Assembly (NCBI GenBank): GCA_049518415.1
Contig: JBEKRX010000071.1
Span: 23,440 to 87,439, forward strand
DNA: 64,000 bases
Direction: 5' to 3'
From: CAVQND01 sp049518415
Lineage (GTDB): Bacteria; Verrucomicrobiota; Verrucomicrobiia; Limisphaerales; UBA8199
Shown here: positions 24,831-33,580 of the stretch, piece by piece
Numbering within the stretch: the stretch's first letter is position 1
Layout: each line of letters begins with the position of its first letter
Translations under genes and position numbers: made by a program
The notes under the pieces: generated by a model
Database searches by the model: none
Seen by the model: only the letters and a program-made list of their open reading frames with translations
What the model was told of the DNA's origin: nothing

Positions 24831-25784
24831 CCCAAACATGAATCGGCCGGTGCCGAGCTGGATGAACCCGGTGCGTTCGTTGTACCAGGCGAAATCTCTC
24901 ACCCCGGCGGCGTCGAAGGTCATCACGTTGGGATAATAGTAATGAACCCCATACTTGGAGGTCGCGCTAAGCCATTTATGCATCTCCGAATGCCCGTCCG
25001 CAAAGGAGAAACCGCACGCGCCGTTGTGGTAGGAGGCCGGAATATCCTGCCAGTTATAAACGCCATCGGGATTATTGATGAAGTAGCCGTCATTGATCGA
25101 GTCCGCCTGTTCATCGAGAAACAGCCAGGTCTTGGCCGGCTTGGGCACGGAGCTTTGCTTGAGGAACTGCGCGTAACCAGTGACGCCCCAGTGGATGCCC
25201 CTGGCGGTATCGTCGCCACTCTCGCCATCGCTGAAAAGGCCGAAGTTCGAGTTCATCGAGAGACTGCGGTTGCGCTGCGTCCAACCGGACGCCCGCTGGA
25301 TCGGACTCAGGTAATTGTCAGCCGGGCATTTATACACCCCGAGGGCCGCGGCCGTATATCGGCCCAGGACGCCGCTGGCGACCCAGGCAAAGTTGGTGTT
25401 GCTGCGATCGGCCACTGAGGCGCTGGCTGTCCAGGTCATGACGTTGTTGACCCAGCTATCCAGCTTGCCGCTGCTGATGGAGGCAACGGTCTCGTCCACG
25501 CCGAAGTTGTTGGCCACGCGGTCGTTGAAGTCGCCGCAGTAGAGGTGCCAGGCGGTCAGGAGTTGCCTGAGGTTGCTCAGGCAGCCGATCTGCTGGGCCT
25601 TGATCTTGGCCTTGCTGAGCGCCGGCAGGAGCATGGCCGCAAGGATGGCGATGATCGCGATCACGACCAGCAGTTCAATCAGGGTAAAGGCCCCGCGCCC
25701 CCCGGGGTTGGTTTTCCCGGCGTAGCGCTGCGGTGCAGGGCGACCATTGAGTTCCGCCACGGCCGCTGAGCGATGCGTTTTCAT
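24825..25784 (-). CDS. Prepilin-type (type II secretion-like) exported protein
   Basis: 319 residues from ATG 25784. The prepilin leader is long and basic, with the cleavage/methylation motif GRGAFTLIELLVVIAIIAIL near residues 29-48; cleavage before F gives an N-methylated pseudopilin helix. The rest matches verrucomicrobial and planctomycete pseudopilin-like proteins ending in an H-X9-DG motif, here HNGACGFSFADGHSEMH near residue 275. Such proteins are numerous per genome and their exact role is unknown. The start is uncertain: the best Shine-Dalgarno (GAGGAGG, 25811-25817) is 26 nt upstream and precedes an out-of-frame ATG at 25803. Confidence 0.9.
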   Translation of the reverse strand: MKTHRSAAVAELNGRPAPQRYAGKTNPGGRGAFTLIELLVVIAIIAILAAMLLPALSKAKIKAQQIGCLSNLRQLLTAWHLYCGDFNDRVANNFGVDETVASISSGKLDSWVNNVMTWTASASVADRSNTNFAWVASGVLGRYTAAALGVYKCPADNYLSPIQRASGWTQRNRSLSMNSNFGLFSDGESGDDTARGIHWGVTGYAQFLKQSSVPKPAKTWLFLDEQADSINDGYFINNPDGVYNWQDIPASYHNGACGFSFADGHSEMHKWLSATSKYGVHYYYPNVMTFDAAGVRDFAWYNERTGFIQLGTGRFMFGY

Positions 25785-25800
25785 AAGACAGTTTGCCGCA

Positions 25801-25817
25801 CATACTATATCCTCCTC
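25801..25817 (-). promoter_or_regulatory. Strong Shine-Dalgarno before an out-of-frame ATG
   Basis: On the minus strand GAGGAGG, 7 nt, ATG (25803-25801). This ATG opens a frame of about 40 codons that overlaps the pseudopilin start in another frame and ends at a TGA within it. It may be an upstream ORF for translational coupling, or mark a frameshift. The rest of 25785-26079 shows no gene. Confidence 0.4.
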
Positions 25818-26079
25818 AATGGCCGTTTGCAAAGTCCACAGTTTGGAATTGCCGCCTGGCGGGCGCATCTCCGAATGAGGGCGGTTTCCGGCTCACGCCG
25901 CGCGCGTTTCGGAGTGCGGCGACTTGCCCCGTGAGAGGCATGCCCCGTCGATGCTTATCGCGCCGGGCACTCCCTAACCCGCGTCCTCATTCGGATAGGC
26001 GCCCAGCCGTGGAGCGGATTGCATTTTTTTGAGACAAAATGCCCTGAGGCGGTGTAGTCATGTTAACGGCAACCAAACT

Positions 26080-26433
26080 ATGAAACTCCACCGCTGCTCC
26101 AACGACGGCGAAGCCGGACCGGTCCGGCTCCTGGCGCTCAGATACTGGCTGGCCGGCCTGCTGGCCTTTGCGCTGGCGGCCGGCTTGTTTCTCGGTGATC
26201 CTTTCCGGAGAGACGCTGCTTCGGCGCTTTCCGCCAAGAACACGTCCCCAGCCAAAAGGCTTACCTTGGGTCGCTATCTCCGCACTGGCCTGTGGCGGGC
26301 CGATGCGCGCACCCTGGTCGCTGTCGGCCGCTGGCTGCTGCAGCCTGCAAGCGCGACCATCCCCGGCCCGACCAACACCCCCTGGTTCCCGCCGATGGTC
26401 AATACGAACTCCTCCTCGGGAGTGGCGGCCTGA
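26080..26433 (+). CDS. Small exported or membrane protein, unknown
   Basis: 117 residues from ATG 26080. One hydrophobic helix (LAGLLAFALAAGLFLG, residues 24-39), then a basic region (RLTLGRYLRTGLWRADARTL) and a Pro/Thr/Asn-rich end. No family recognised. It lies alone between the divergent pseudopilin gene and a convergent small gene; codon use is like the neighbours. It could be real or a chance open frame in GC-rich DNA. Confidence 0.4.
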   Translation: MKLHRCSNDGEAGPVRLLALRYWLAGLLAFALAAGLFLGDPFRRDAASALSAKNTSPAKRLTLGRYLRTGLWRADARTLVAVGRWLLQPASATIPGPTNTPWFPPMVNTNSSSGVAA

Positions 26434-26551
26434 CTGGGCCGCAACCATGCAGTCAGGGGAGGCCTGGCGGGATCGCCGAGGCTCAGCGCCGGGCTGGCGC
26501 TGAGGGCAGGCGGGCCGTGTGCGCTCCCTAGCGCAACTGAATAGGCAGAGC

Positions 26552-26842
26552 TTAGTCCAGCCTGACACACGATTCCATCTCACGGTAGGTGAACGGGACG
26601 CCCTCCACCAGCAGTTCCAGGTGCCGCACCCGTTCCTCCTCGATAAAGAGCAGTTCTTCCTGGAGCCGCAGCTTGCCGCGCAGGCGGATGCCCCCACAGA
26701 GCCAGACTTCCACCTGGCGGCCGAGCGGCAGGCCCATGCGCCGCGCCAGTTCCGCCGCCGCCAACCGCCGCCCGGTCAGCCACTGGGTATAACCCTGCTC
26801 GGTCCCGCCGTCGCCCAAGTTCAATTGACCCTGAGTGTGCAC
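26552..26842 (-). CDS. Small conserved-looking protein next to hypF
   Basis: 96 residues from a GTG at 26842. The first half is a helix (TGRRLAAAELARRMGLPLGR); the second half is an acidic beta-rich segment with VEVWLCGGIRLRGKLRLQEE, LLFIEEERVRHLELLVEG and FTYREMESCVRLD. The regular strand pattern resembles a small barrel (Sm-like or OB-like), but this is only an impression. Divergent from hypF, with about 115 bp between them. No function assigned. Confidence 0.6.
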   Translation of the reverse strand: MHTQGQLNLGDGGTEQGYTQWLTGRRLAAAELARRMGLPLGRQVEVWLCGGIRLRGKLRLQEELLFIEEERVRHLELLVEGVPFTYREMESCVRLD

Positions 26843-26958
26843 AGGTTCGGTCGTCTGTCAGGTCGCGGCGATTCTGCAAAACTGGGGTCGTGAAAGCAAC
26901 TGTGGATCGAGCCGGCGTTGACCGCCCGGCTCCGCCGGCGCACATTGGCTCCAGGTGT

Positions 26959-29481
26959 ATGCGGCCAAAGCGTCTGAGACTGGCGATTCGGGGCGCCGTT
27001 CAAGGTGTCGGCTTTCGCCCGTTTGTCTATCGGCTGGCCGGGGAGCTGGGCTTGAAAGGCTGGGTCAACAATTCCACCCAGGGCGTGTTCATCGAAGCCG
27101 AAGGCGGGCCGGCTCAACTCGAGCAATTCCGGCTCCGCCTCGAGGCGGAAAGACCGCCGCGCAGTTTCATCCAGAGCCTGGAAGCCGCCTGGCTCGACCC
27201 GCTCGGCTACGCGAGCTTCGAGATCCGCGCGAGCCAAACTGGCGGCCGCAAGACGGCGCTGGTCCTGCCGGACATCGCCACCTGCCCGGATTGCCGGCGC
27301 GAGGTCTTCGAGCCGGGCAACAGGCGCTACTTCTATCCTTTCACCAATTGCACCAACTGCGGCCCCCGTTTCAGCATCATCCATTCGCTGCCCTACGACC
27401 GCGCGAACACGTCGATGAGGAAGTTCGCCCTATGCCCGCAGTGCCAGGCGGAATATGACGACCCCCGCGACCGCCGTTTCCACGCCCAACCCAATGCCTG
27501 CCCGCAATGCGGGCCGCACCTGGAACTGTGGGACCGGCAAGGCAAGGTGCTGAGCGGCGGGGGCGGCGCGGGGGCGCCCGGCAGCCCGCCGGCGGCGCCG
27601 GCCGTGCTCGCCGCGGCCGCCGCGGCCATCCGCGCCGGCAGGATTGTCGCCGTCAAGGGCCTGGGCGGTTTCCACCTGGTGGTGGCGGCGCACGCGGACG
27701 AGGCGGTGCGGCGCCTGCGCCAACTCAAGGGTCGCGAAGAAAAGCCCTTCGCGCTCATGTTCCCTTCCCTGGCGGCCGTTCAGGCGGTCTGCCAGGTGTC
27801 CCCGGCCGAAGAGCGGCTGCTCCGCTCGCCCGAGGCCCCCATCGTGCTCCTTGGCCGTCGGCCAGAGGCCGGGGGCGATTGCCAATTGGCAGTGTCCCTG
27901 GCCCCTGGCAATCCCAACCTGGGTGTGATGCTGCCCTACACTCCCCTGCACCATCTGCTCCTGTCGCTCCTGGCTTTCCCGGTCGTGGCCACCAGCGGCA
28001 ACTTGAGCGACGAACCGATTTGCACGGAGGCAGGCGAGGCCCTCGAACGGCTGGGCGACATCGCTGACTTGTTCCTGGTCCACGACCGGCCCATCGTGCG
28101 CCACGTGGACGATTCAATTGTGCGCGTGATGCTGGGGCGGGAACTGGTCTTGCGCCGCGCCCGCGGCTTCGCGCCGCTGCCCATTGAAGTGGGGAGTGCG
28201 GCGTGGAATTGCCAATTTTCAATTGCCAGTTGCCAATTGGCCTCAGGAGAGCACAGGCCGAAAGAGAAGCGGCGGGGCAGAGGGAAATCGGAAATCGGAA
28301 ATCGGAAATCGGACCTGCGGAGGGGGAGTGGGGAGTCAGTCTTGGCAGTCGGGGCGCATTTGAAAAACACGATTGCGCTGACCGCCGGTTCGCAGGCCTT
28401 TATCAGCCAGCACATCGGCGATTTGGAAACCGACCAGGCCTATGAGGCCTTCCGCCGGGTCATTGCCGATTTTGAAAGATTGTACGAAACTCAGCCCGCC
28501 ACGGTGGCCGCGGATGCGCACCCGGATTATCTCTCGACAAAATATGCGCGGGCGCGGGCCTCGGCCGCCGCCCCCTCCCCCGGCCTGGGCTACGTGAGCG
28601 TTCAGCATCACGTGGCGCATGTCCTTTCGTGCATGGCGGAAAACCAATTGACGCCCCCGGTGCTGGGCGTGGCGTGGGACGGCACCGGTTACGGCCTCGA
28701 CGGCACGGTCTGGGGCGGGGAGTTTTTCCTGGTCACCGAGGCCGGTTGGGAGCGGGTCGCCCATTTCCGCCCCTTCCCGCTGCCGGGCGGGGAGCGAGCC
28801 GTCAAAGAACCGCGCCGGGCTGCCCTGGGCCTGCTTTTCGCGATGTTCGGCGAAGCGGCTTTGGGGCTGGAAGAACTGGCCCCGGTGCGCGCCTTTTCGC
28901 GCGCGGAATTGGCCGCCCTCAAAACCATGCTGGCCCGCCGCCTCAATTCACCGCTCACCTCCAGCGCCGGCCGCCTCTTCGACGCCGTCGCCTCGCTCAC
29001 CGGGCTGCGCCAGCAAGTCCGCTTCGAGGCCCAGGCGGCCATGGAGCTGGAGTTCGCCCTGGAAGGGATAGGGACCAACGACAGCTACCCATTTTCGATG
29101 GAAGACCTTCCGCCCCCGGACGCCCCTGACCAATCACCCGCCCGCCACTCCGCCCTCATCGTGGACTGGTCGCCGCTGGTCGCTCAGATTATCGCCGACG
29201 TCAAGCGCGGTGTTCCTCCGGGCCCAATCTCGGCCCGGTTTCATAACGCCCTGGTGGAAATCATCGTGACGGTCGCGCGGGCAATGGGGCAGGAGCGCGT
29301 GGTCCTTTCCGGCGGCTGCTTTCAAAACCGCTACCTGACCGAGCGCGCCGTCCAGCGGTTACAAGCAGAAGGCTTCCGCCCCTATTGGCACCAGCGCGTC
29401 CCCCCCAACGACGGCGGGATTGCCCTGGGCCAGGTCCTGGCGGCCTTGCACCCGGGCACGGCCCTTGGGCGGTGGCAGTGA
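26959..29481 (+). CDS. hypF: Carbamoyltransferase HypF, with a repeat-encoded insert
   Basis: 840 residues from ATG 26959; HypF is usually about 750-780. It makes the thiocarbamate precursor of the CN ligands of [NiFe]-hydrogenase. Domains: acylphosphatase (AIRGAVQGVGFRPFVYRLA, residues 7-25), the zinc-finger pairs CPDCRRE, CTNCGPRFS, CPQCQAEY and CPQCGPH (about 110-190), a YrdC-like domain (GRIVAVKGLGGFHLV to SNLSDEPIC), then a Kae1-like domain with HHVAHVLSCMAEN, VAWDGTGYGLDGT and LSGGCFQNRYL. Residues about 411-461, between the last two domains, are unlike any HypF: they include NCQFSIASCQLAS and KSEIGNRKSD and are encoded by short tandem repeats, yet stay in frame. No hydrogenase or other hyp gene lies in the window. 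Confidence 0.94.
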   Translation: MRPKRLRLAIRGAVQGVGFRPFVYRLAGELGLKGWVNNSTQGVFIEAEGGPAQLEQFRLRLEAERPPRSFIQSLEAAWLDPLGYASFEIRASQTGGRKTALVLPDIATCPDCRREVFEPGNRRYFYPFTNCTNCGPRFSIIHSLPYDRANTSMRKFALCPQCQAEYDDPRDRRFHAQPNACPQCGPHLELWDRQGKVLSGGGGAGAPGSPPAAPAVLAAAAAAIRAGRIVAVKGLGGFHLVVAAHADEAVRRLRQLKGREEKPFALMFPSLAAVQAVCQVSPAEERLLRSPEAPIVLLGRRPEAGGDCQLAVSLAPGNPNLGVMLPYTPLHHLLLSLLAFPVVATSGNLSDEPICTEAGEALERLGDIADLFLVHDRPIVRHVDDSIVRVMLGRELVLRRARGFAPLPIEVGSAAWNCQFSIASCQLASGEHRPKEKRRGRGKSEIGNRKSDLRRGSGESVLAVGAHLKNTIALTAGSQAFISQHIGDLETDQAYEAFRRVIADFERLYETQPATVAADAHPDYLSTKYARARASAAAPSPGLGYVSVQHHVAHVLSCMAENQLTPPVLGVAWDGTGYGLDGTVWGGEFFLVTEAGWERVAHFRPFPLPGGERAVKEPRRAALGLLFAMFGEAALGLEELAPVRAFSRAELAALKTMLARRLNSPLTSSAGRLFDAVASLTGLRQQVRFEAQAAMELEFALEGIGTNDSYPFSMEDLPPPDAPDQSPARHSALIVDWSPLVAQIIADVKRGVPPGPISARFHNALVEIIVTVARAMGQERVVLSGGCFQNRYLTERAVQRLQAEGFRPYWHQRVPPNDGGIALGQVLAALHPGTALGRWQ
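28189..28341 (+). repeat. In-frame short-tandem-repeat insert inside hypF
   Basis: Contains ttgccaattttcaattgcc-like units (28206-28245) and four copies of ggaaatc (28287-28313). The length is compatible with three-base phase, so the HypF frame continues. Similar ttgccaa units occur at 6335-6395, 7306-7340 and 9008-9124. Confidence 0.8.
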
Positions 29482-29592
29482 CGGATTCAAATCATTGCGG
29501 CTTGCGTTGCTGCTTGCATTTTTCTTTGCGGCAGGCATTCTTCCGCAGCGGCGGCGAGTATGGCACATTAGCGCAAAGGCCTGATAGTCAAA

Positions 29593-30309
29593 ATGCGTTC
29601 CGGACGGCGAACTACAGAATCGGCGGCCACTGACCCGCGCGAAGTGGGTGCTTACGGCATCGCGGAGGCGGCGCACTATTTGCGCATCCCGGCGGCGACT
29701 TTGCGATCTTGGGTGTGTGGCCGCACTTACCCGACGGACCGCGGCCCGCATTTTTTCAGCCCGGTGATAGATCTTCCCGACCGCAATGTGCTTTCCCTCT
29801 CGTTCGTCAACATGGTGGAAGCGCACGTGCTGGACGCCATCCGGCGGGAGCACAGAATACCCTTTCACAAGGTCCGCTCGGCCTTGGAGTACGTCCAGCG
29901 GTATTTCCACTCGCTCCACCCGCTGGCGGAGCAGAAGTTTCAGACGGATGGGGTTGATCTGTTCCTCTCGCAGTTCGAGGAGTTGATCGCAGTCTCTGCG
30001 GAAGGCCAGTTGGCCCTGAGGGAGATGCTGGCAGCACATCTGCAGCGGGTGGAGCATGACGCCGCGGGCTTGGCCGCCCGTCTCTACCTTTTTACCCGCA
30101 AGCGTCAAGCGGACGAGCCAAGGATTATCGTCATGGACCCGTTCGTCTGCTTTGGTCGCCCAACGATAAGCGGGACAGGAGTCACCACCGAGATTGTAGC
30201 TGGACGCTACAAGGCCGGGGAGTGCATTGAGGAGTTGGCCCAGGATTACGGTTGCGAGCGTGGATACGTCGAAGAAGCAGTCCGGTGCGAACTCGAGCTC
30301 GCCGCGTGA
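29593..30309 (+). CDS. DUF433 antitoxin-like protein with MerR-like N-terminus
   Basis: 238 residues from ATG 29593. The N-terminal part (residues 15-50: GAYGIAEAAHYLRIPAATLR) looks like a MerR/helix-turn-helix reader. The C-terminal 65 residues are DUF433: FVCFGRPTISGTGVTTEIVAGRYKAG followed by EELAQDYGCERGYVEEAV. DUF433 proteins are common antitoxin partners of PIN-like or DUF5615 toxins, and exactly such a gene overlaps downstream by 50 bp. It probably binds its own promoter and neutralises the toxin. Family role known, the case here inferred. Confidence 0.85.
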   Translation: MRSGRRTTESAATDPREVGAYGIAEAAHYLRIPAATLRSWVCGRTYPTDRGPHFFSPVIDLPDRNVLSLSFVNMVEAHVLDAIRREHRIPFHKVRSALEYVQRYFHSLHPLAEQKFQTDGVDLFLSQFEELIAVSAEGQLALREMLAAHLQRVEHDAAGLAARLYLFTRKRQADEPRIIVMDPFVCFGRPTISGTGVTTEIVAGRYKAGECIEELAQDYGCERGYVEEAVRCELELAA

Positions 30310-30724
30310 GCCGTTGGTCTTTTTCACGGACGCGATGCTGGGGCGCAGGGTGATACCCGGGGCGCTGCGCGCGGCGGGCGAGCGCGTGGAGGCCCATGAT
30401 GAGAATTTCAAGCCGGGAACGCCTGATGCCGAATGGCTGCTGGAGGTTGGCAAGCGCGGGTGGGTGGTGCTGACCAAGGACAAGCGAATCCGCTACCGAC
30501 CTGTTGAGACTGCGGCTCTTTGGCACGCCGGAGTGCGGGCTTTCGTGCTGGTCGCCAGGGGCGATCTCAGCGGGGCTGAAATCGGCAGCATTTTCGTAAA
30601 GGCCCTCCCTGCCATCAGGCGATTCTGCGCGGAAGTTCAGCCGCCTTTCATCGCTCACGTATTCAAGGACTCAGAGGTGAAGTTGGTCAGGCCTGGGACC
30701 GTTCACGGCCGCCGGCAGAACTGA
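30260..30724 (+). CDS. PIN-like (DUF5615/VapC45-type) toxin partner
   Basis: 154 residues if it starts at the GTG 30260; an upstream ATG at 30227 is possible. The fold signature is FFTDAMLGRRVIPGALRAAG (N-terminal Asp) followed by DEN, then EWLLEVGKRGWVVLTKDKRIRYR, the strand-turn-strand with paired Asp/Lys typical of Mut7-C/DUF5615/VapC45 PIN-like proteins. It overlaps the DUF433 gene by 50 bp in another frame, so translation is likely coupled. Predicted RNase toxin; no experimental basis in this family member. Confidence 0.75.
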   Translation: MDTSKKQSGANSSSPREPLVFFTDAMLGRRVIPGALRAAGERVEAHDENFKPGTPDAEWLLEVGKRGWVVLTKDKRIRYRPVETAALWHAGVRAFVLVARGDLSGAEIGSIFVKALPAIRRFCAEVQPPFIAHVFKDSEVKLVRPGTVHGRRQN

Positions 30725-31019
30725 GGCTTACGTCGGACCGTGCGGCCAGCATCTTCTTTGGTCCCCCTCGCGAGGGCAGCACGTCCTGTTTTGCCTGATG
30801 CCGTCGGGCCGTGAGATAAGCCTGCACCTGGCGCCTATCACATGGGGCATCTATCTCACGGGCCGAGGCCTGCAACCCGGAGGGCTGCAGGCCAGTGGTT
30901 GGGTGTTGAGCGGCGCGAGACCCGTAGCGGCGCGCAAAGCACAAAGTAAAGCTTTGCTTGCGTGGCCGAAGGGCGTAGGCTCCGGCCTCGAAACGACTGA
31001 ACTGGCAACTGCACTTTTT
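30725..31019. repeat. Palindromic repeat region upstream of the DUF1080 gene
   Basis: 295 bp without a gene. gggccgtgagata (about 30806-30818) pairs with tatctcacgggcc (about 30851-30863), and cctgca...tgcagg surrounds acccggaggg at 30867-30890. The second part belongs to the same family as the caacccggagggttg elements at 33270-33480. No convincing promoter seen. Confidence 0.6.
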
Positions 31020-32075
31020 ATGAAGCTCAACAAGTCTTCGCTGCTCGATTTGGCTCTGGGCCTGGCGGCCGGGGCGCTGCCACTGGCTTGGGGGTCTGTT
31101 TGCTTGGGGCAACCCGACCCGAGCTGGCTGGCGCACGATCGCAACCGGCCGCAGCCGGCGGTGGTGACGCCCGCCACGGCCAGCACCCAGGAGCAGGCGG
31201 GCCAGGCGCCTTCCGACGCGGTGGTGCTGTTCGACGGCAAGGACCTGTCGAATTGGGTCAGCATGGACGGCAGCCCCACCAAGTGGATTGTGCGCGACGG
31301 TTACATGGAATGCGTCCAGGGCAGCGGCTACGTGCGCACCTTGCAGAATTTCGGCGATTGCCAACTGCACGTGGAATGGGCGACGCCGGCGCCGGCCCAG
31401 GGCGAGGGCCAGGGACGAGGCAACAGCGGGGTCTTTTTCGGCCTGGACCGCTACGAGGTCCAGGTGCTGGATTCCTACGGCAACCAGACCTACGCGGACG
31501 GGTCGGCCGCGGCCATTTATGGCCAGTACCCGCCGCTGGTCAACCCCAGCCGCCCGCCCGGCCAATGGCAGAGCTACGACATCCTCTATAGCGCGCCGCG
31601 GTTCGACGCCCAGGGCAAGCTGCTGGCGCCGACGCGGATGACGATTCTCCACAACGGCGTGCTCGTCCAGCACAACGTCGAACTCACGGGGCCGACGGGC
31701 TGGCTGGAGCGCGCCCCTTACCAGCCGCACCCGGAGAAGCAGCCGCTCTCCTTGCAGGACCACGGCAACCCGGTCCGGTTCCGGAACATCTGGGTGCGCG
31801 AGTTGGGCAAGCCGGGCAAGAAGGAGTTCACCTGGTCGGCCGCCCTGCTCGACCGCTACCCGGGCCGATACGACAACTGGGAAATCGTCCGCGAAGGCGA
31901 CCACCTGCTGGCCCGGCGCGATGGCGCCAGCTTTGTCCTGTTCGCCGAGTCGCCCACGAAGTTCTTTGCCAAGACCACCGATGTGCAGATTGAATTCCCC
32001 GGCGGCGACCAGACGCCGCCCGATCGGCTGATCTGGTCGGTCGGCGAGGGGGCCAACGAGGCGAAAAGGAAGTAA
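31020..32075 (+). CDS. Exported DUF1080 (3-keto-disaccharide hydrolase-like) protein
   Basis: 351 residues from ATG 31020. A signal peptide (LLDLALGLAAGALPLAWGS) is followed by a linker and a DUF1080 concanavalin-like domain: VVLFDGKDLSNWVSMDG near residue 70, YVRTLQNFGDCQLHVEWATP, GNSGVFFGLDRYEVQVLDSYG and TILHNGVLVQHNVELTGPTG, which are the family hallmarks. Some members hydrolyse 3-keto-glucosides. A C-terminal extension of about 80 residues contains a second short motif (DNWEIVREGDHLLARRDG). It probably acts in the periplasm on sugars. It is followed by recA after 22 bp. Confidence 0.9.
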   Translation: MKLNKSSLLDLALGLAAGALPLAWGSVCLGQPDPSWLAHDRNRPQPAVVTPATASTQEQAGQAPSDAVVLFDGKDLSNWVSMDGSPTKWIVRDGYMECVQGSGYVRTLQNFGDCQLHVEWATPAPAQGEGQGRGNSGVFFGLDRYEVQVLDSYGNQTYADGSAAAIYGQYPPLVNPSRPPGQWQSYDILYSAPRFDAQGKLLAPTRMTILHNGVLVQHNVELTGPTGWLERAPYQPHPEKQPLSLQDHGNPVRFRNIWVRELGKPGKKEFTWSAALLDRYPGRYDNWEIVREGDHLLARRDGASFVLFAESPTKFFAKTTDVQIEFPGGDQTPPDRLIWSVGEGANEAKRK

Positions 32076-32097
32076 TCCAAACTCCACTCCTAAGAAT

Positions 32098-33213
<1,116 letters not shown>

Positions 33214-33269
33214 GCCGTGGGCGTGCGAGCCGGCTGCCGGCGGGTCTAAGCGCCCGTGCAAAAACAAAT

Positions 33270-33480
33270 TCCGATTTTCTCCAACCCGGAGGGTTGGTAG
33301 AAGGTAGCCGGTGATCCCGCCCAGGCGGGACCACCGGGGAGGGTGCCCTCTGCCGGTCGCACCCCGGAGGGGTGCCAGAAAGTAGCCGGTGGTCGTTCTG
33401 GGGCGACAGGGCAGAACGACCACCGGAAAGCCGGGCCGGGGCTCGCTCGCACCCCGGAGGGGTGCCAGAACATAATCTTG
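33270..33480. repeat. Tandem GGAGGGGTG palindromic elements between recA and guaA
   Basis: Three related units start near 33282 (caacccggagggttg), 33358 and 33449 (both gcaccccggaggggtgcc). The first two are followed by agaaagtagccggtg-like sequence and a second inverted repeat ending ccaccgg. Period is about 75-90 bp. It is not a CRISPR: the inter-unit parts are themselves related. A further relative lies at 30867-30935. This fills the 367 bp gap before guaA; no gene is present there. Confidence 0.85.
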
Positions 33481-33580
33481 GAATTACGCCGCGCCTTCGG
33501 AACTTGTTTTGGCATGAACCCTAAAGGCCGGTCCAAAACGCGCCCGGACCGGCAAAGAGTCGGCTTTGAATTCAACGACC

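Noticed and set aside
33270..33480. CRISPR-like array
   Set aside because: Only three units, palindromic cores of about 15 bp, inter-unit parts are themselves related, and no cas gene is present.
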